From: PALSA-1335 sp965231025
GTDB taxonomy: Bacteria > Patescibacteriota > Gracilibacteria > UBA1369
NCBI GenBank assembly: GCA_965231025.1
Contig: OZ246407.1
Coordinates: 744,001-808,000, forward strand
Direction: 5' to 3'
DNA length: 64,000 bases
This document shows positions 36,691 to 44,868 of this stretch, piece after piece. The notes below the pieces were generated by a model. That model had not been told where the DNA came from. It searched no databases and saw only the letters and a program-made list of their open reading frames with translations. The translations under genes were made by a program, and so were the position numbers. Position 1 is the stretch's first letter. Every line of letters starts with the position of its first letter.

Positions 36691-36945
36691 TTATGAACGT
36701 TTCTTCATATACTCCTGCTCCAGTGACTCAATCCCTTTCGCAAAATAGTACCCTCTGAATCCTTTCATCTTCTGCTTCAAAACATCGGTCAGCGCCTGTT
36801 TTTCATCCGAAAGAGCCTTAAAAAGCCGGGAGCGTTCATCTTCACCCAAATACGGAACATAACTCCTCCAGCGGAGCTTGGCCTGAAAATCCAGGGAAGG
36901 CGAAAAATCGATGAGTCCGACAAGTTGTTGGTTTGTGACCTCCAT
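36691..36945 (-). CDS. Small hypothetical protein
   Basis: An 84-residue protein from ATG at 36945 (MEVTNQQLVGLIDFSPSLDF). The longer frame to 36987 reads across the promoter. It is mostly helical, with an ERSRLFKALSDEKQALTDVLKQK stretch and a basic, aromatic end (GFRGYYFAKGIESLEQEYMKKRS, in part). No known domain. It has a TGGTATAAT promoter and lies 17 bases before the giant gene on the same strand, so the two are probably co-transcribed and may work together. Confidence 0.7.
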   Translation of the reverse strand: MEVTNQQLVGLIDFSPSLDFQAKLRWRSYVPYLGEDERSRLFKALSDEKQALTDVLKQKMKGFRGYYFAKGIESLEQEYMKKRS

Positions 36946-36966
36946 AACGCTTAAAATAATCTTTTT

Positions 36967-36975
36967 ATTATACCA
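36967..36975 (-). promoter_or_regulatory. Extended -10 promoter TGGTATAAT
   Basis: On the minus strand TGG plus consensus TATAAT, 21 bases before the ATG of the small hypothetical gene. The -35 is weak (TTTTTA or TTTTAC). Confidence 0.65.
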
Positions 36976-37017
36976 CAAAAATGGCATAGTAAAAACACCT
37001 TTTCATACCGAACCGGC

Positions 37018-38187
37018 ATGTTCGAATTCAAAATTCTACAACAAGACAAAAAATCAATGGCAAGAAACGGAATACTGAGCACCCCGCACGGTAAAATCCA
37101 GACACCCGTTTTTATGCCGGTGGGGACTAAAGCCAGTGTCAAAACCATGAAGCCTGAAGACCTCAAAGAGATCGGCAGCCAGATCATTTTAGCCAATACC
37201 TACCACCTTTACCTCCGCCCGGGACACAAACTCGTGGCAAAAATGGGGGGCCTTCACACATTCATGAACTGGGACCGCCCCATCCTCACGGATTCGGGAG
37301 GATTCCAAGTGTTTTCGCTGGGGACACATGAAGCGAAGCGGAATGTGGCGCCCACCCTTAGCGGACATAGCAGCCAAAAGAAGTCAGAAACAAGATCAAT
37401 GCAACAAAAACAACTCGTAAAAATCAGGGAAGACGGAGTGGAATTCCGGTCGATTCTTGACGGCAGCAAACATTTCTTCAGCCCCAAAAAGGTCATGGAG
37501 ATCGAACACGACCTTGGTGCCGACATCATCATGGCCTTTGACGAATGCGCACCGTACGGGTGCACCAAAGAGTACGCGCGCGAAGCCATGGAACGAACGC
37601 ACCGGTGGGCGGAAGAGTGCGTCAAAGAACACGCAAAACTCCTGAAAAAGTCCAAAAAGAAACAGGCGCTGTTCCCGATCATCCAGGGAGGAATGTTTAC
37701 AGACCTCCGCATAGAATCTGCTAAATTCATTACGTCGCTCGACACCCCCGGGATAGCCATCGGAGGCCTGGCTGTGGGCGAACCGCGCGACCTGACCTGG
37801 AAAATGGTGGATGCCATCCTCCCCTACCTTCCAAAAAACAAACCTCGCTACATGATGGGAATCGGAACCCCGGAAGACATCACCGAAGCCATGAAACGCG
37901 GTATCGACATGTTCGACTGCGTCCTGCCGACCCGGTTGGGCCGCCACGGTTCGGCATTCACCAAAAAAGGCATCATGCACATGAAAAACGAAGCGAACAA
38001 GTTCAGCAAAAAGCCGATCGAATCCGGGTGCAGGTGCTATACCTGCAAAAACTACACCCGAGCCTACCTTCGCCACCTCATCATGGAGGGGGAAATACTG
38101 GGGCTGCACCTCTTGAGCTACCACAATATCGCCTACCTCACGCAAGTCGTCGAAAAACTGAAACAACAAACGAAAAAAAGTTCATGA
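37018..38187 (+). CDS. tgt: Queuine/preQ1 tRNA-guanine transglycosylase
   Basis: A 389-residue TIM-barrel enzyme that swaps guanine 34 of tRNAs with GUN anticodons for preQ1. Asp92 in DSGGFQVFSLG is the general base and Asp300 in FDCVLPTRLGRHG the nucleophile. Substrate motifs are FPIIQGGMF and GGLAVGEP. The zinc site is CRCYTCKNYTRAYLRHL plus a later His. An insertion of about 25 polar residues lies after FSLG (about 100-128). No queuosine synthesis genes are in the window, so the base may be salvaged or made elsewhere. The TGA stop is part of the next gene's promoter. Confidence 0.97.
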   Translation: MFEFKILQQDKKSMARNGILSTPHGKIQTPVFMPVGTKASVKTMKPEDLKEIGSQIILANTYHLYLRPGHKLVAKMGGLHTFMNWDRPILTDSGGFQVFSLGTHEAKRNVAPTLSGHSSQKKSETRSMQQKQLVKIREDGVEFRSILDGSKHFFSPKKVMEIEHDLGADIIMAFDECAPYGCTKEYAREAMERTHRWAEECVKEHAKLLKKSKKKQALFPIIQGGMFTDLRIESAKFITSLDTPGIAIGGLAVGEPRDLTWKMVDAILPYLPKNKPRYMMGIGTPEDITEAMKRGIDMFDCVLPTRLGRHGSAFTKKGIMHMKNEANKFSKKPIESGCRCYTCKNYTRAYLRHLIMEGEILGLHLLSYHNIAYLTQVVEKLKQQTKKSS

Positions 38188-38193
38188 TATAAT
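38185..38193 (+). promoter_or_regulatory. Extended -10 promoter TGATATAAT
   Basis: TGA (the tgt stop codon) plus TATAAT, ending 8 bases before the ATG of the HD hydrolase. Transcription would start at or next to the start codon, giving a leaderless mRNA. Confidence 0.6.
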
Positions 38194-38201
38194 CACCCCG
38201 T

Positions 38202-38783
38202 ATGAACCTCCAAAAACTCTGCGACTACATTTTTGAACTGAACACCCTCAAAAAATTCCGCCACAGCGGAACCAAACTCGCGGGCGTCAAGGAACCCGAC
38301 ACCATCGCCGAACACGCCTACCGCACAGCCGTCATTGGATACGTTTTGGCCAAGGCCGAAAAAGCCAATCCTGACAAAACGGCCCTGATCTGCCTGATGC
38401 ACGACAACGCCGAAGCGAGGATCACCGACCTCCACAAAGTCGCACGCAGGTACATCGACGCAAAAAAACCCGAAAAAACGGCGTACAAAGAACAGCTCCA
38501 GAACCTGCCCAAAGAGATCGGAGACCTATTCTGGAAAAACTTTCTGGAATACGAAGACCAGACGAGCAAAGAAGGGATCATCGCCCGCGACGCGGACATG
38601 CTGGAAACGGCTTTCCAGGCAAAAGAGTACCTTGATCTGGGATATAAAGCGTGCCAGGACTGGATCAGCAACGTGGAAAAATGCGTCAAAACCGGGACCG
38701 CAAAAAAGTTGCTCAAAGCCATGAAAAAAAAGCAGTTCACGGACTGGTGGCGCGGCCTGAAAAAGATAGATATGGGATATTAA
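38202..38783 (+). CDS. HD-domain phosphohydrolase (YfbR/HDDC2-type 5'-nucleotidase)
   Basis: A 193-residue metal-dependent phosphohydrolase. The HD motif is His38 (AEHAYRTA), His67-Asp68 (LMHDNAEARITD) and a later Asp in RDADMLE, arranged as in the YfbR/HDDC2 family, which removes phosphate from deoxynucleoside 5'-monophosphates. The first helix LCDYIFELNTLKKFRHSG is also typical of that family. It would balance nucleotide pools. It probably has its own promoter overlapping the tgt stop. A heptamer repeat separates it from ruvA. Confidence 0.87.
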   Translation: MNLQKLCDYIFELNTLKKFRHSGTKLAGVKEPDTIAEHAYRTAVIGYVLAKAEKANPDKTALICLMHDNAEARITDLHKVARRYIDAKKPEKTAYKEQLQNLPKEIGDLFWKNFLEYEDQTSKEGIIARDADMLETAFQAKEYLDLGYKACQDWISNVEKCVKTGTAKKLLKAMKKKQFTDWWRGLKKIDMGY

Positions 38784-38788
38784 AAATC

Positions 38789-38844
38789 CCCTCCATTCTA
38801 AATTCTCCATTCTAAACCCTAAATTCTAAATCCTAAACTCTCCC
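38789..38844 (+). repeat. Tandem heptamer repeat YYCTAAA upstream of ruvA
   Basis: Eight 7-base units in phase: CCCTCCA, TTCTAAA, TTCTCCA, TTCTAAA, CCCTAAA, TTCTAAA, TCCTAAA, CTCTCCC. One strand is pyrimidine-rich apart from the AAA. It ends 9 bases before the ruvA ATG, so it forms the leader of that gene. Confidence 0.85.
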
Positions 38845-38853
38845 CTCCCCTCC

Positions 38854-39429
38854 ATGATCGGATACCTCCAGGGAACCATCCAGAAAAAACTCGGTAAAAA
38901 TATTATTCTGAACACCGGAAACGTGGGGTATGTGGTGAACCTTCCCGCCCCTTTGCTGGAAAAATGCCAGGAAGGAAAAGTACTGGAACTCTACATATTC
39001 ACCAAGGTGCGTGAGGACGACATCAGCCTCTACGGATTCACAAAAATCGAGGACCTGGAATTCTTCAAAACCGTACTGAACGTCAACGGAGTGGGTCCGA
39101 AAATCGCGCTGGAAATCCTCTCCCAGGACATTAACAAAACGAAGGCGGCCATTCTCAGCAATAACATTTTATTCCTCAGCAAAATCCCGGGTATCGGCAA
39201 AAAAACCGCCGAACGGATCATCGTCGAACTCAAAAACAAACTCGACTGGGTGGACTCCATGCGTCTTCACGGAGATTTGGAACACGGGGAAACGAACAAC
39301 GAAGAAGCGGTGGAAGCATTGGTCGGACTCGGCTACCAAAGATTTGAAATCATAAAATTACTGAAAAAAATGCCTGAAGGCATGACGTCGACCGAAGAGA
39401 TCGTCACCTACTTTTTAAAGAACAACTAG
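38854..39429 (+). CDS. ruvA: Holliday junction DNA helicase subunit RuvA
   Basis: A 191-residue junction-binding protein that forms a tetramer holding the Holliday junction for RuvB. The N-terminal OB fold contains GNVGYVVNLPAP. Tandem helix-hairpin-helix motifs are VNGVGPKIALEIL and IPGIGKKTAERIIVELKNK. The C-terminal RuvB-binding domain is EEAVEALVGLGYQ. No Shine-Dalgarno; the leader is CTCCCCTCC directly before the ATG. ruvC lies 7 kb downstream; ruvB is not in the window. Confidence 0.96.
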   Translation: MIGYLQGTIQKKLGKNIILNTGNVGYVVNLPAPLLEKCQEGKVLELYIFTKVREDDISLYGFTKIEDLEFFKTVLNVNGVGPKIALEILSQDINKTKAAILSNNILFLSKIPGIGKKTAERIIVELKNKLDWVDSMRLHGDLEHGETNNEEAVEALVGLGYQRFEIIKLLKKMPEGMTSTEEIVTYFLKNN

Positions 39430-39430
39430 C

Positions 39431-40555
39431 GTGGAATCCAACGAATGCACCCACCGCATCAGAAAAGTCCAGGGCAACCTGAACAAACACGGCCTTGACG
39501 CCCTGCTGGTAACGGACAGCTTCAACGTACGGTATTTAAGCGGCTTTACCGGCACCAACGGCCAGATATTCATCGGCAAAAAAAGCGCGCGCCTCATCAC
39601 CGATTTCCGTTACCTGGCAGTGGCTAAAAAAATCCTGCCACCGTCCATACAACTGACGGAGATGAACAAAGGTCTCATCGCCGCGCTCCAGAAACTCACC
39701 GAAAAAGATCAAAAATCCGCGGAGGACGGCAAAATGCTCAGGATCGGTTTTGAAGAAAAAAACGTGAACTATTCCAGGTACACAGACCTGAAGAAACATC
39801 TCAAAGATGCCTGTTCCCTGAAACCAATCCATGGGATCGTTGAAAACCTCCGGATGATCAAAACCCCCGAAGAAATCAGACTCATCACCAAAGCCCAGCG
39901 GATCGCCGAAAAAGTTTTTCAGGAAGTCAGGAAAGACCTCAAAGTCGGCAAAACCGAACAGCAGATCGCCTGGGAAATTGAAAAGCTCGGCCACGAATTC
40001 GGAGCCGACACCATCTCATTTCCGGCCATCGTCGGATTCCATCAAAACAGCGCCAGCCCTCACCACCAGAATTCCACCCGGAAACTCAAAAAAGGCGACG
40101 TCGTGCTCATCGACATGGGAATGATGTACAAAGGATACTGTTCGGACATGACCCGCATGATCTTCACCAAAAAACCGACCGCTTTTGAAGCAAAAATCTA
40201 CAATACGGTCCTTGAAGCCCAGGAAACCGCCATCAAAAAACTCAAAGCTGACATAAAAGGCAATATTGCAGACAAATGGTCAAGGGATATCATTGCGAAA
40301 GCGGGTTACGGCAAGACGTTCGGCCACAGCCTGGGACACGGCATCGGCCTGGAAGTCCACGAGGGACCGTCACTCTCCCAAGGCTACGAAGAGCCAATCC
40401 CAGAGGGAACGATCGTAACGGTAGAACCGGGCATTTACCTGGAGAATTCTTTTGGAGTTCGGATCGAAGATATGGTATTAGTAAAGCGTAATCATGTCGA
40501 GAACCTCACCAAAATTCCTAAGAACTTACAGGACTCAATCTTCCCTATTCGTTAA
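39431..40555 (+). CDS. pepP: Xaa-Pro aminopeptidase (M24 family)
   Basis: A 374-residue metallopeptidase that removes an N-terminal residue ahead of proline. It has a GTG start, one base after the ruvA stop. The N-terminal creatinase-like domain (1-135) includes ALLVTDSFNVRYLSGFTG. The C-terminal pita-bread domain has metal ligands in VVLIDMGMMYKGYCSDMTR, GHSLGHGIGLEVHEGPSL, EPGIYLE and VRIEDMVLV. Cytoplasmic. It may be PepQ (dipeptidase) instead; the symbol is a best guess. Translation is probably coupled to ruvA and to purQ, 3 bases downstream. Confidence 0.9.
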   Translation: MESNECTHRIRKVQGNLNKHGLDALLVTDSFNVRYLSGFTGTNGQIFIGKKSARLITDFRYLAVAKKILPPSIQLTEMNKGLIAALQKLTEKDQKSAEDGKMLRIGFEEKNVNYSRYTDLKKHLKDACSLKPIHGIVENLRMIKTPEEIRLITKAQRIAEKVFQEVRKDLKVGKTEQQIAWEIEKLGHEFGADTISFPAIVGFHQNSASPHHQNSTRKLKKGDVVLIDMGMMYKGYCSDMTRMIFTKKPTAFEAKIYNTVLEAQETAIKKLKADIKGNIADKWSRDIIAKAGYGKTFGHSLGHGIGLEVHEGPSLSQGYEEPIPEGTIVTVEPGIYLENSFGVRIEDMVLVKRNHVENLTKIPKNLQDSIFPIR

Positions 40556-40558
40556 GAG

Positions 40559-41893
40559 ATGAAATCACCAAAAGTTGCCGTCATTTTATTTCCAGGGAGT
40601 AATTGCGAACTCGAAGCACTCCGTGCCGTACGGCGGTCTCACATGGAGGCGGAACTCATCCGGTGGAACGACCATTCCAAAAAACTCGGCAATTATGACG
40701 CGTTCATACTGCCGGGCGGTTTTTCGTATGAAGACCGGGGACGTTCCGGAATCATCGCCTCAAAAGACCCGATCATGAAAACCGTCATCAAAGAGGCGGG
40801 AAACGGCAAACCCGTACTGGGAATCTGTAATGGCGCGCAAGTCCTGGTGGAAACGGGAATGATCCCGGGACTCCATCCCGAACATCTGGAAATGGCCCTC
40901 GCCTGGAACGAACGGATCAAAAACGGGAAAATTCTCGGGGTGGGGTTTTACAACGACTGGGTATATATCCGGCATAACTCCAAACCCGGCAGGAGTGTTT
41001 TCAACAGATTCAACCAAAAAACATTGATGCACATTCCCGTCGCACACGGGGAAGGACGTTTTACCACGAAAGACAAAACTATCCTGAAAAAACTCATCGC
41101 CAATGACCAGACCCTGTTCCGTTACTGCAACGCCAAGGGTGAGTTCATTGATGAATTCCCGGTCAATCCGAACGGCGCGATGTACAACCTTGCCGGAGTA
41201 TGCAACCCGGAAGGAAACGTGATGGCACTCATGCCACACCCGGAACGCACGCTCAAAGGACAGCCGATGTTTGATTCTCTCGCTTCATATTTTCAAAGCT
41301 CCCACAAAATCCCGGTCCAAAAAAAGAGCATCCCAAAGCCTGACAAAACAGTAAAATTCCAGCCCATGGAAGCAGTGGAAAAACCCGTAAAAAAACCGGA
41401 CATCACCATTTTGGTACGGCTCATCATCACCGATAACGAAGAAAGAACACTCGAAAACACGCTAAAGGGAATTGGATTCAAGGACATCGGGCTCTACCGG
41501 CAAGTCTTCCTGGGATTCACATTGAAGGAGAAAAAAAATCTCGGAAAAACCGCGGTTCAGCTGATCGAAAGCGGAGAAATTCTGAACCTGAACAAGGAGA
41601 TCCCGACGGTTTTCATCAATAACCAGGCCTACAGCTACAAGAGCGGGGTCGGTCTGCAAAAAATAAAGAGCCCCCTCCCGTCAGGCCGCCACGTCATCGC
41701 CATGGAATACGATAATTACGTAGGAAAAAGCATTTTTAACAACCTCAAAACCCTCGAACACCTGAGTGGACTCCTGAAAGTGGAAAGAGGCATCCACTGG
41801 ACCGTCAAGACCGGATCGCCGAAAAAAACCGAAGATGTCATCGGCACCCACATCTTCCACAACCCTCACTCCATGAAGCTCCTTACCGTCTAG
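40559..41893 (+). CDS. purQ: PurQ glutamine amidotransferase fused to a PurS-like domain
   Basis: A 444-residue protein. Residues 1-245 are PurQ, the glutaminase of FGAM synthase: nucleophile Cys90 in GICNGAQ, His227 and Glu229 in PHPERT, plus PGGFSYEDRGRSGII. A Lys/Pro linker (250-280) leads to residues 281-365, which resemble PurS (ILVRLIITDNEERTLENTL, GFKDIGLYRQVF), the small subunit that bridges PurQ and PurL. The last 75 residues are unassigned. PurQ and PurS are normally separate. PurL and other purine genes are absent here. It sits 3 bases after pepP and 2 before glmS, in an operon. Confidence 0.85.
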   Translation: MKSPKVAVILFPGSNCELEALRAVRRSHMEAELIRWNDHSKKLGNYDAFILPGGFSYEDRGRSGIIASKDPIMKTVIKEAGNGKPVLGICNGAQVLVETGMIPGLHPEHLEMALAWNERIKNGKILGVGFYNDWVYIRHNSKPGRSVFNRFNQKTLMHIPVAHGEGRFTTKDKTILKKLIANDQTLFRYCNAKGEFIDEFPVNPNGAMYNLAGVCNPEGNVMALMPHPERTLKGQPMFDSLASYFQSSHKIPVQKKSIPKPDKTVKFQPMEAVEKPVKKPDITILVRLIITDNEERTLENTLKGIGFKDIGLYRQVFLGFTLKEKKNLGKTAVQLIESGEILNLNKEIPTVFINNQAYSYKSGVGLQKIKSPLPSGRHVIAMEYDNYVGKSIFNNLKTLEHLSGLLKVERGIHWTVKTGSPKKTEDVIGTHIFHNPHSMKLLTV

Positions 41894-41895
41894 TC

Positions 41896-43665
41896 ATGTG
41901 TGGAATTTTTGCCTATTTAGGCCAGAGAAAAAACGCCGCAGAATTTGTCATTGAAGGACTCAAAAGCCTGGAATACCGGGGATACGATTCCTGGGGCGTC
42001 GCCTACGACGAAGGCCGAAAACTGGGGATTTACCGCCAGATCGGTAAAATCAGCGACTACGACCCGGAAAAAACAAAATTCCCCGAAAGCACCATGGCGC
42101 TTGGACACTCCAGATGGGCAACCCACGGAGGAGTAACCGTTGCGAACGCGCACCCCCACGCCAACTCCGATTCCACTATCGCCATCGTCCACAACGGAAT
42201 CATCGAGAATTTCGAGGAACTCAAGAAAGAACTCACCGGAAAAGGGTACGAATTCAAATCCCAAACGGACTCCGAAGTCATCGCCCACCTGATAAGCGAC
42301 TACACCAAGAAGATGGATTTTGAACAGGCGGCAAAGGAAGCGATGAAACGCCTGGACGGACGTTTCGCGGTTCTGGCCATGAAGGCGGGAGACCGCAAAA
42401 TTATCGCCGCGCGGAGAGGATCTCCCCTCATCGTCGGGATCGGGGAAAACGAATATTTCGTAGCCTCTGACATTCCGGCATTTTTGGAATACACCCGCAA
42501 AGTGATGTACCTGGACGATAACCAGCTTGTCGTTCTGAACGACGGTCCGCATTTCTTTGATATTGCCACCGGTGAATCACTGGAAAAAAGAGTCGTGGAA
42601 ATCAACTGGAAGGCGGAATTTGCCGAAAAAGGCAACTTCCCTCATTTCATGATCAAGGAGATCATGGAACAAAAAGACACGATCTACCGCGCCATCAACC
42701 AGGACGACCGGGAAATCCTGAAAATCGCGGACGAAATCAAAAAAGCGTATGGAACATTCCTCATCGGATGCGGTACGGCGGGGAAAGTGTGTCTGGCCGC
42801 GGAATATATTTTTGCCAAAGTCGCCAAACGCCACGTGAATGTGGTGGTGGGTTCCGAATTCCCGAGCCACCAGGACTTCCTGAAAGAAAAAAGCCTCGTC
42901 ATCGCCGTGTCACAAAGCGGCGAAACGGCAGACACCCTGGAAGCCATTGAAGTGGCCAAGAAAAAGGGGTCAAAAGTTCTTTCCATCGTCAACGTGGAGG
43001 GATCAACCATGGACCGGGAATCCGACTATTCACTGCACATCAATGCCGGCCCGGAAAAAGCCGTAGCCTCGACAAAAGCGACGACATCCCAGCTCGCGAT
43101 TCTTACGTTACTGGCCTACGCATGCGCAGAAAAACTGCAGGACGGAAAAACCCTGCTCATCGACACCGCAGCAAAAATCAATGACATGCTCAACCCGAGA
43201 TACGAAGAACACATCCATGATCTTGCCGAAAAGATACAGCACCATGAGAGCATGTACGTGATCGGCAAAGCGGTAAACTTCGCAATCGCCCTTGAAGCGG
43301 CCATTAAGCTGCAGGAAGTATCCTACATCCATGCCGAAGGATTCGCGGGCGGCGAATTGAAACACGGCCCGATAGCGCTCATAAGCGAGGGAACCCCCTG
43401 CATCGTCCTCGTTTCAAACGACAACACCCGAACGGACATTCTGAACAACGCTCGTGAAGTCAAAGCCCGGGGAGGGTTCATCATAGGGGTTTCACCTGAA
43501 AACGAAGAGATTTTCGATTTCTGGATCAAAGTTCCCGACGTGGGTATCGCTTCGCCGATCGTCAATATTATCCCCATCCAGCTTTTGGCTTATCACCTGG
43601 CTCTTCTGCGCCGGAACAACCCCGATATGCCACGGAATCTGGCAAAAAGCGTCACCGTGAAATAA
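41896..43665 (+). CDS. glmS: Glutamine-fructose-6-phosphate aminotransferase (isomerizing)
   Basis: A 589-residue enzyme that makes glucosamine-6-phosphate, the entry to UDP-GlcNAc, peptidoglycan and surface glycans. The class II glutaminase starts with catalytic Cys2 (MCGIFAYLG) and has GHSRWATHG. Two SIS domains follow, with SGETADTLEAIEVAK in the first and FAGGELKHGPIALI in the second. The C-terminus LAKSVTVK is conserved. Slightly shorter than the usual 600-610. The start lies 2 bases after purQ. Confidence 0.97.
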   Translation: MCGIFAYLGQRKNAAEFVIEGLKSLEYRGYDSWGVAYDEGRKLGIYRQIGKISDYDPEKTKFPESTMALGHSRWATHGGVTVANAHPHANSDSTIAIVHNGIIENFEELKKELTGKGYEFKSQTDSEVIAHLISDYTKKMDFEQAAKEAMKRLDGRFAVLAMKAGDRKIIAARRGSPLIVGIGENEYFVASDIPAFLEYTRKVMYLDDNQLVVLNDGPHFFDIATGESLEKRVVEINWKAEFAEKGNFPHFMIKEIMEQKDTIYRAINQDDREILKIADEIKKAYGTFLIGCGTAGKVCLAAEYIFAKVAKRHVNVVVGSEFPSHQDFLKEKSLVIAVSQSGETADTLEAIEVAKKKGSKVLSIVNVEGSTMDRESDYSLHINAGPEKAVASTKATTSQLAILTLLAYACAEKLQDGKTLLIDTAAKINDMLNPRYEEHIHDLAEKIQHHESMYVIGKAVNFAIALEAAIKLQEVSYIHAEGFAGGELKHGPIALISEGTPCIVLVSNDNTRTDILNNAREVKARGGFIIGVSPENEEIFDFWIKVPDVGIASPIVNIIPIQLLAYHLALLRRNNPDMPRNLAKSVTVK

Positions 43666-43724
43666 TTGCCGTTACCGTCCCGAACCGGAAGAAAACACAT
43701 CCGCTTCTAAAAAAGAGGTTTTTT

Positions 43725-43733
43725 TGGTATAAT
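43725..43733 (+). promoter_or_regulatory. Extended -10 promoter TGGTATAAT
   Basis: TGG plus consensus TATAAT, 23 bases before the ATG at 43757. It follows a T run after glmS; no good -35 is seen. Confidence 0.65.
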
Positions 43734-43756
43734 GAAAAGATAAATAAACCATACGT

Positions 43757-44299
43757 ATGGAACCACGGCGACCTACCGAAGACGGAAGCTCTCCCGACAT
43801 CAGCGGACAACGTTTCAACGACCTGGTTTATTCACTCGAAACAAAGACATTTTCCCGATTCAAAGCTCAACTCGTAAGGAACAACGTCTTCAACGCTTTG
43901 CAAGAATGGAACGATCCCCTGCCACAATTTCCTTTCGACGAAATCTGCGAAGAACTCAAAAAAAGACTGGCCACACTGAGCAAACACAAACTGCAGGACA
44001 CAAAAATATGGCTACTGGACCCACTGAAAAGGATCACTCAAATCATTAACAGCGAGCAGAAACGTCTGGGAAAAAGCGCTGCGGAAATGACAAGGGCCGA
44101 ACTGCTGGAAAAAGAAAAAGAGGTCGAACAACTGCTGCAGGATCTCACCCGTCAAAAAATGAAATTTGAAGAATTAATAGGAACCGTCGAAAAAATTGAG
44201 AAGGAAAGGGAACCGCGCATAAACATTCAACAATCCACAAAAAAACAGTTCAAACAACTTCACCTCTTTGAGGACAACGACGATGCCGACACCAGATGA
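43757..44299 (+). CDS. Hypothetical coiled-coil protein
   Basis: A 180-residue protein of unknown function. Residues 1-20 are polar. Residues 20-100 form a mixed region with FNDLVYSLETKTFSRFKAQL. Residues 105-160 are a strong coiled coil (AELLEKEKEVEQLLQDLTRQ and following). The acidic end EDNDDADTR overlaps the next gene by 17 bases. No signal peptide. It is the first of three small genes before pyk, under a clear extended -10 promoter. Confidence 0.7.
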   Translation: MEPRRPTEDGSSPDISGQRFNDLVYSLETKTFSRFKAQLVRNNVFNALQEWNDPLPQFPFDEICEELKKRLATLSKHKLQDTKIWLLDPLKRITQIINSEQKRLGKSAAEMTRAELLEKEKEVEQLLQDLTRQKMKFEELIGTVEKIEKEREPRINIQQSTKKQFKQLHLFEDNDDADTR

Positions 44300-44606
44300 A
44301 CTCTACAACCAGACCATCCAGGCACAGCGCGACTACCTCACGAAACTGCAGGAAGCCTTCAATAAGCGCTGCGACGACATAGCCGTCCAGACAAATCAAA
44401 AACTTGCGACGGTTCCCGAGACGGACACCGAAGGACGAAAAAAAATATTCGACGAACAAAAAAAACTCCTCGACGAAGCACTCACTCAGCTGAAAAACGA
44501 GGTATCACACAGCGGAGCCGAAGTAAGAAGAAAACTTGAAGAGCTCTATTCACAGCGGGAAGTGAACGTCATTGCGACCCTGGAAAACGACATGAAAACA
44601 CTTTAG
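44283..44606 (+). CDS. Hypothetical helical protein
   Basis: A 107-residue protein from ATG at 44283 (MPTPDELYNQTIQAQRDYL). Almost entirely charged helix, with one likely coiled coil (KIFDEQKKLLDEALTQLKNE). Not recognised. It overlaps the preceding gene by 17 bases, so the two are translationally coupled and may form a complex. A weak GAGG lies 9 bases upstream of the ATG. Confidence 0.68.
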   Translation: MPTPDELYNQTIQAQRDYLTKLQEAFNKRCDDIAVQTNQKLATVPETDTEGRKKIFDEQKKLLDEALTQLKNEVSHSGAEVRRKLEELYSQREVNVIATLENDMKTL

Positions 44607-44614
44607 ACACAACA

Positions 44615-44857
44615 ATGAAATTCCTCGCCAAAAAACGATTCGTGTTCCAGCAAGCGCCCCAGGTGCCGGAACAGCAGGTACAACCCCCTCCGGTCGACGC
44701 AGGTAAAGAGGTCGCGCCGCCCGGTCCCGAGACCGGAAAAGAAACGCTCCCCCAGTCCGCCGATGCCGTGAGCGGCGAATACAAGGAAAAAGGGAAACAA
44801 AACGTGGCGGGAGCAAACGCCAAACTGGATGTTTTTCAAAACCTGAAGTTGGGGTAA
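44615..44857 (+). CDS. Small Pro/Gln-rich hypothetical protein
   Basis: An 80-residue protein, probably disordered: a basic start (MKFLAKKRF), a Pro/Gln/Val stretch (QAPQVPEQQVQPPP), then a polar tail ending DVFQNLKLG. No domain recognised. It is 8 bases after the preceding gene. The TAAAAT promoter-like box for pyk overlaps its stop codon. Confidence 0.55.
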   Translation: MKFLAKKRFVFQQAPQVPEQQVQPPPVDAGKEVAPPGPETGKETLPQSADAVSGEYKEKGKQNVAGANAKLDVFQNLKLG

Positions 44858-44868
44858 AATGCAAAAGC

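Noticed and set aside
38789..38844. CRISPR array or eukaryotic telomere (CCCTAAA units)
   Set aside because: Units are 7 bases, in direct contact without spacers, degenerate, and only eight copies between two bacterial genes.
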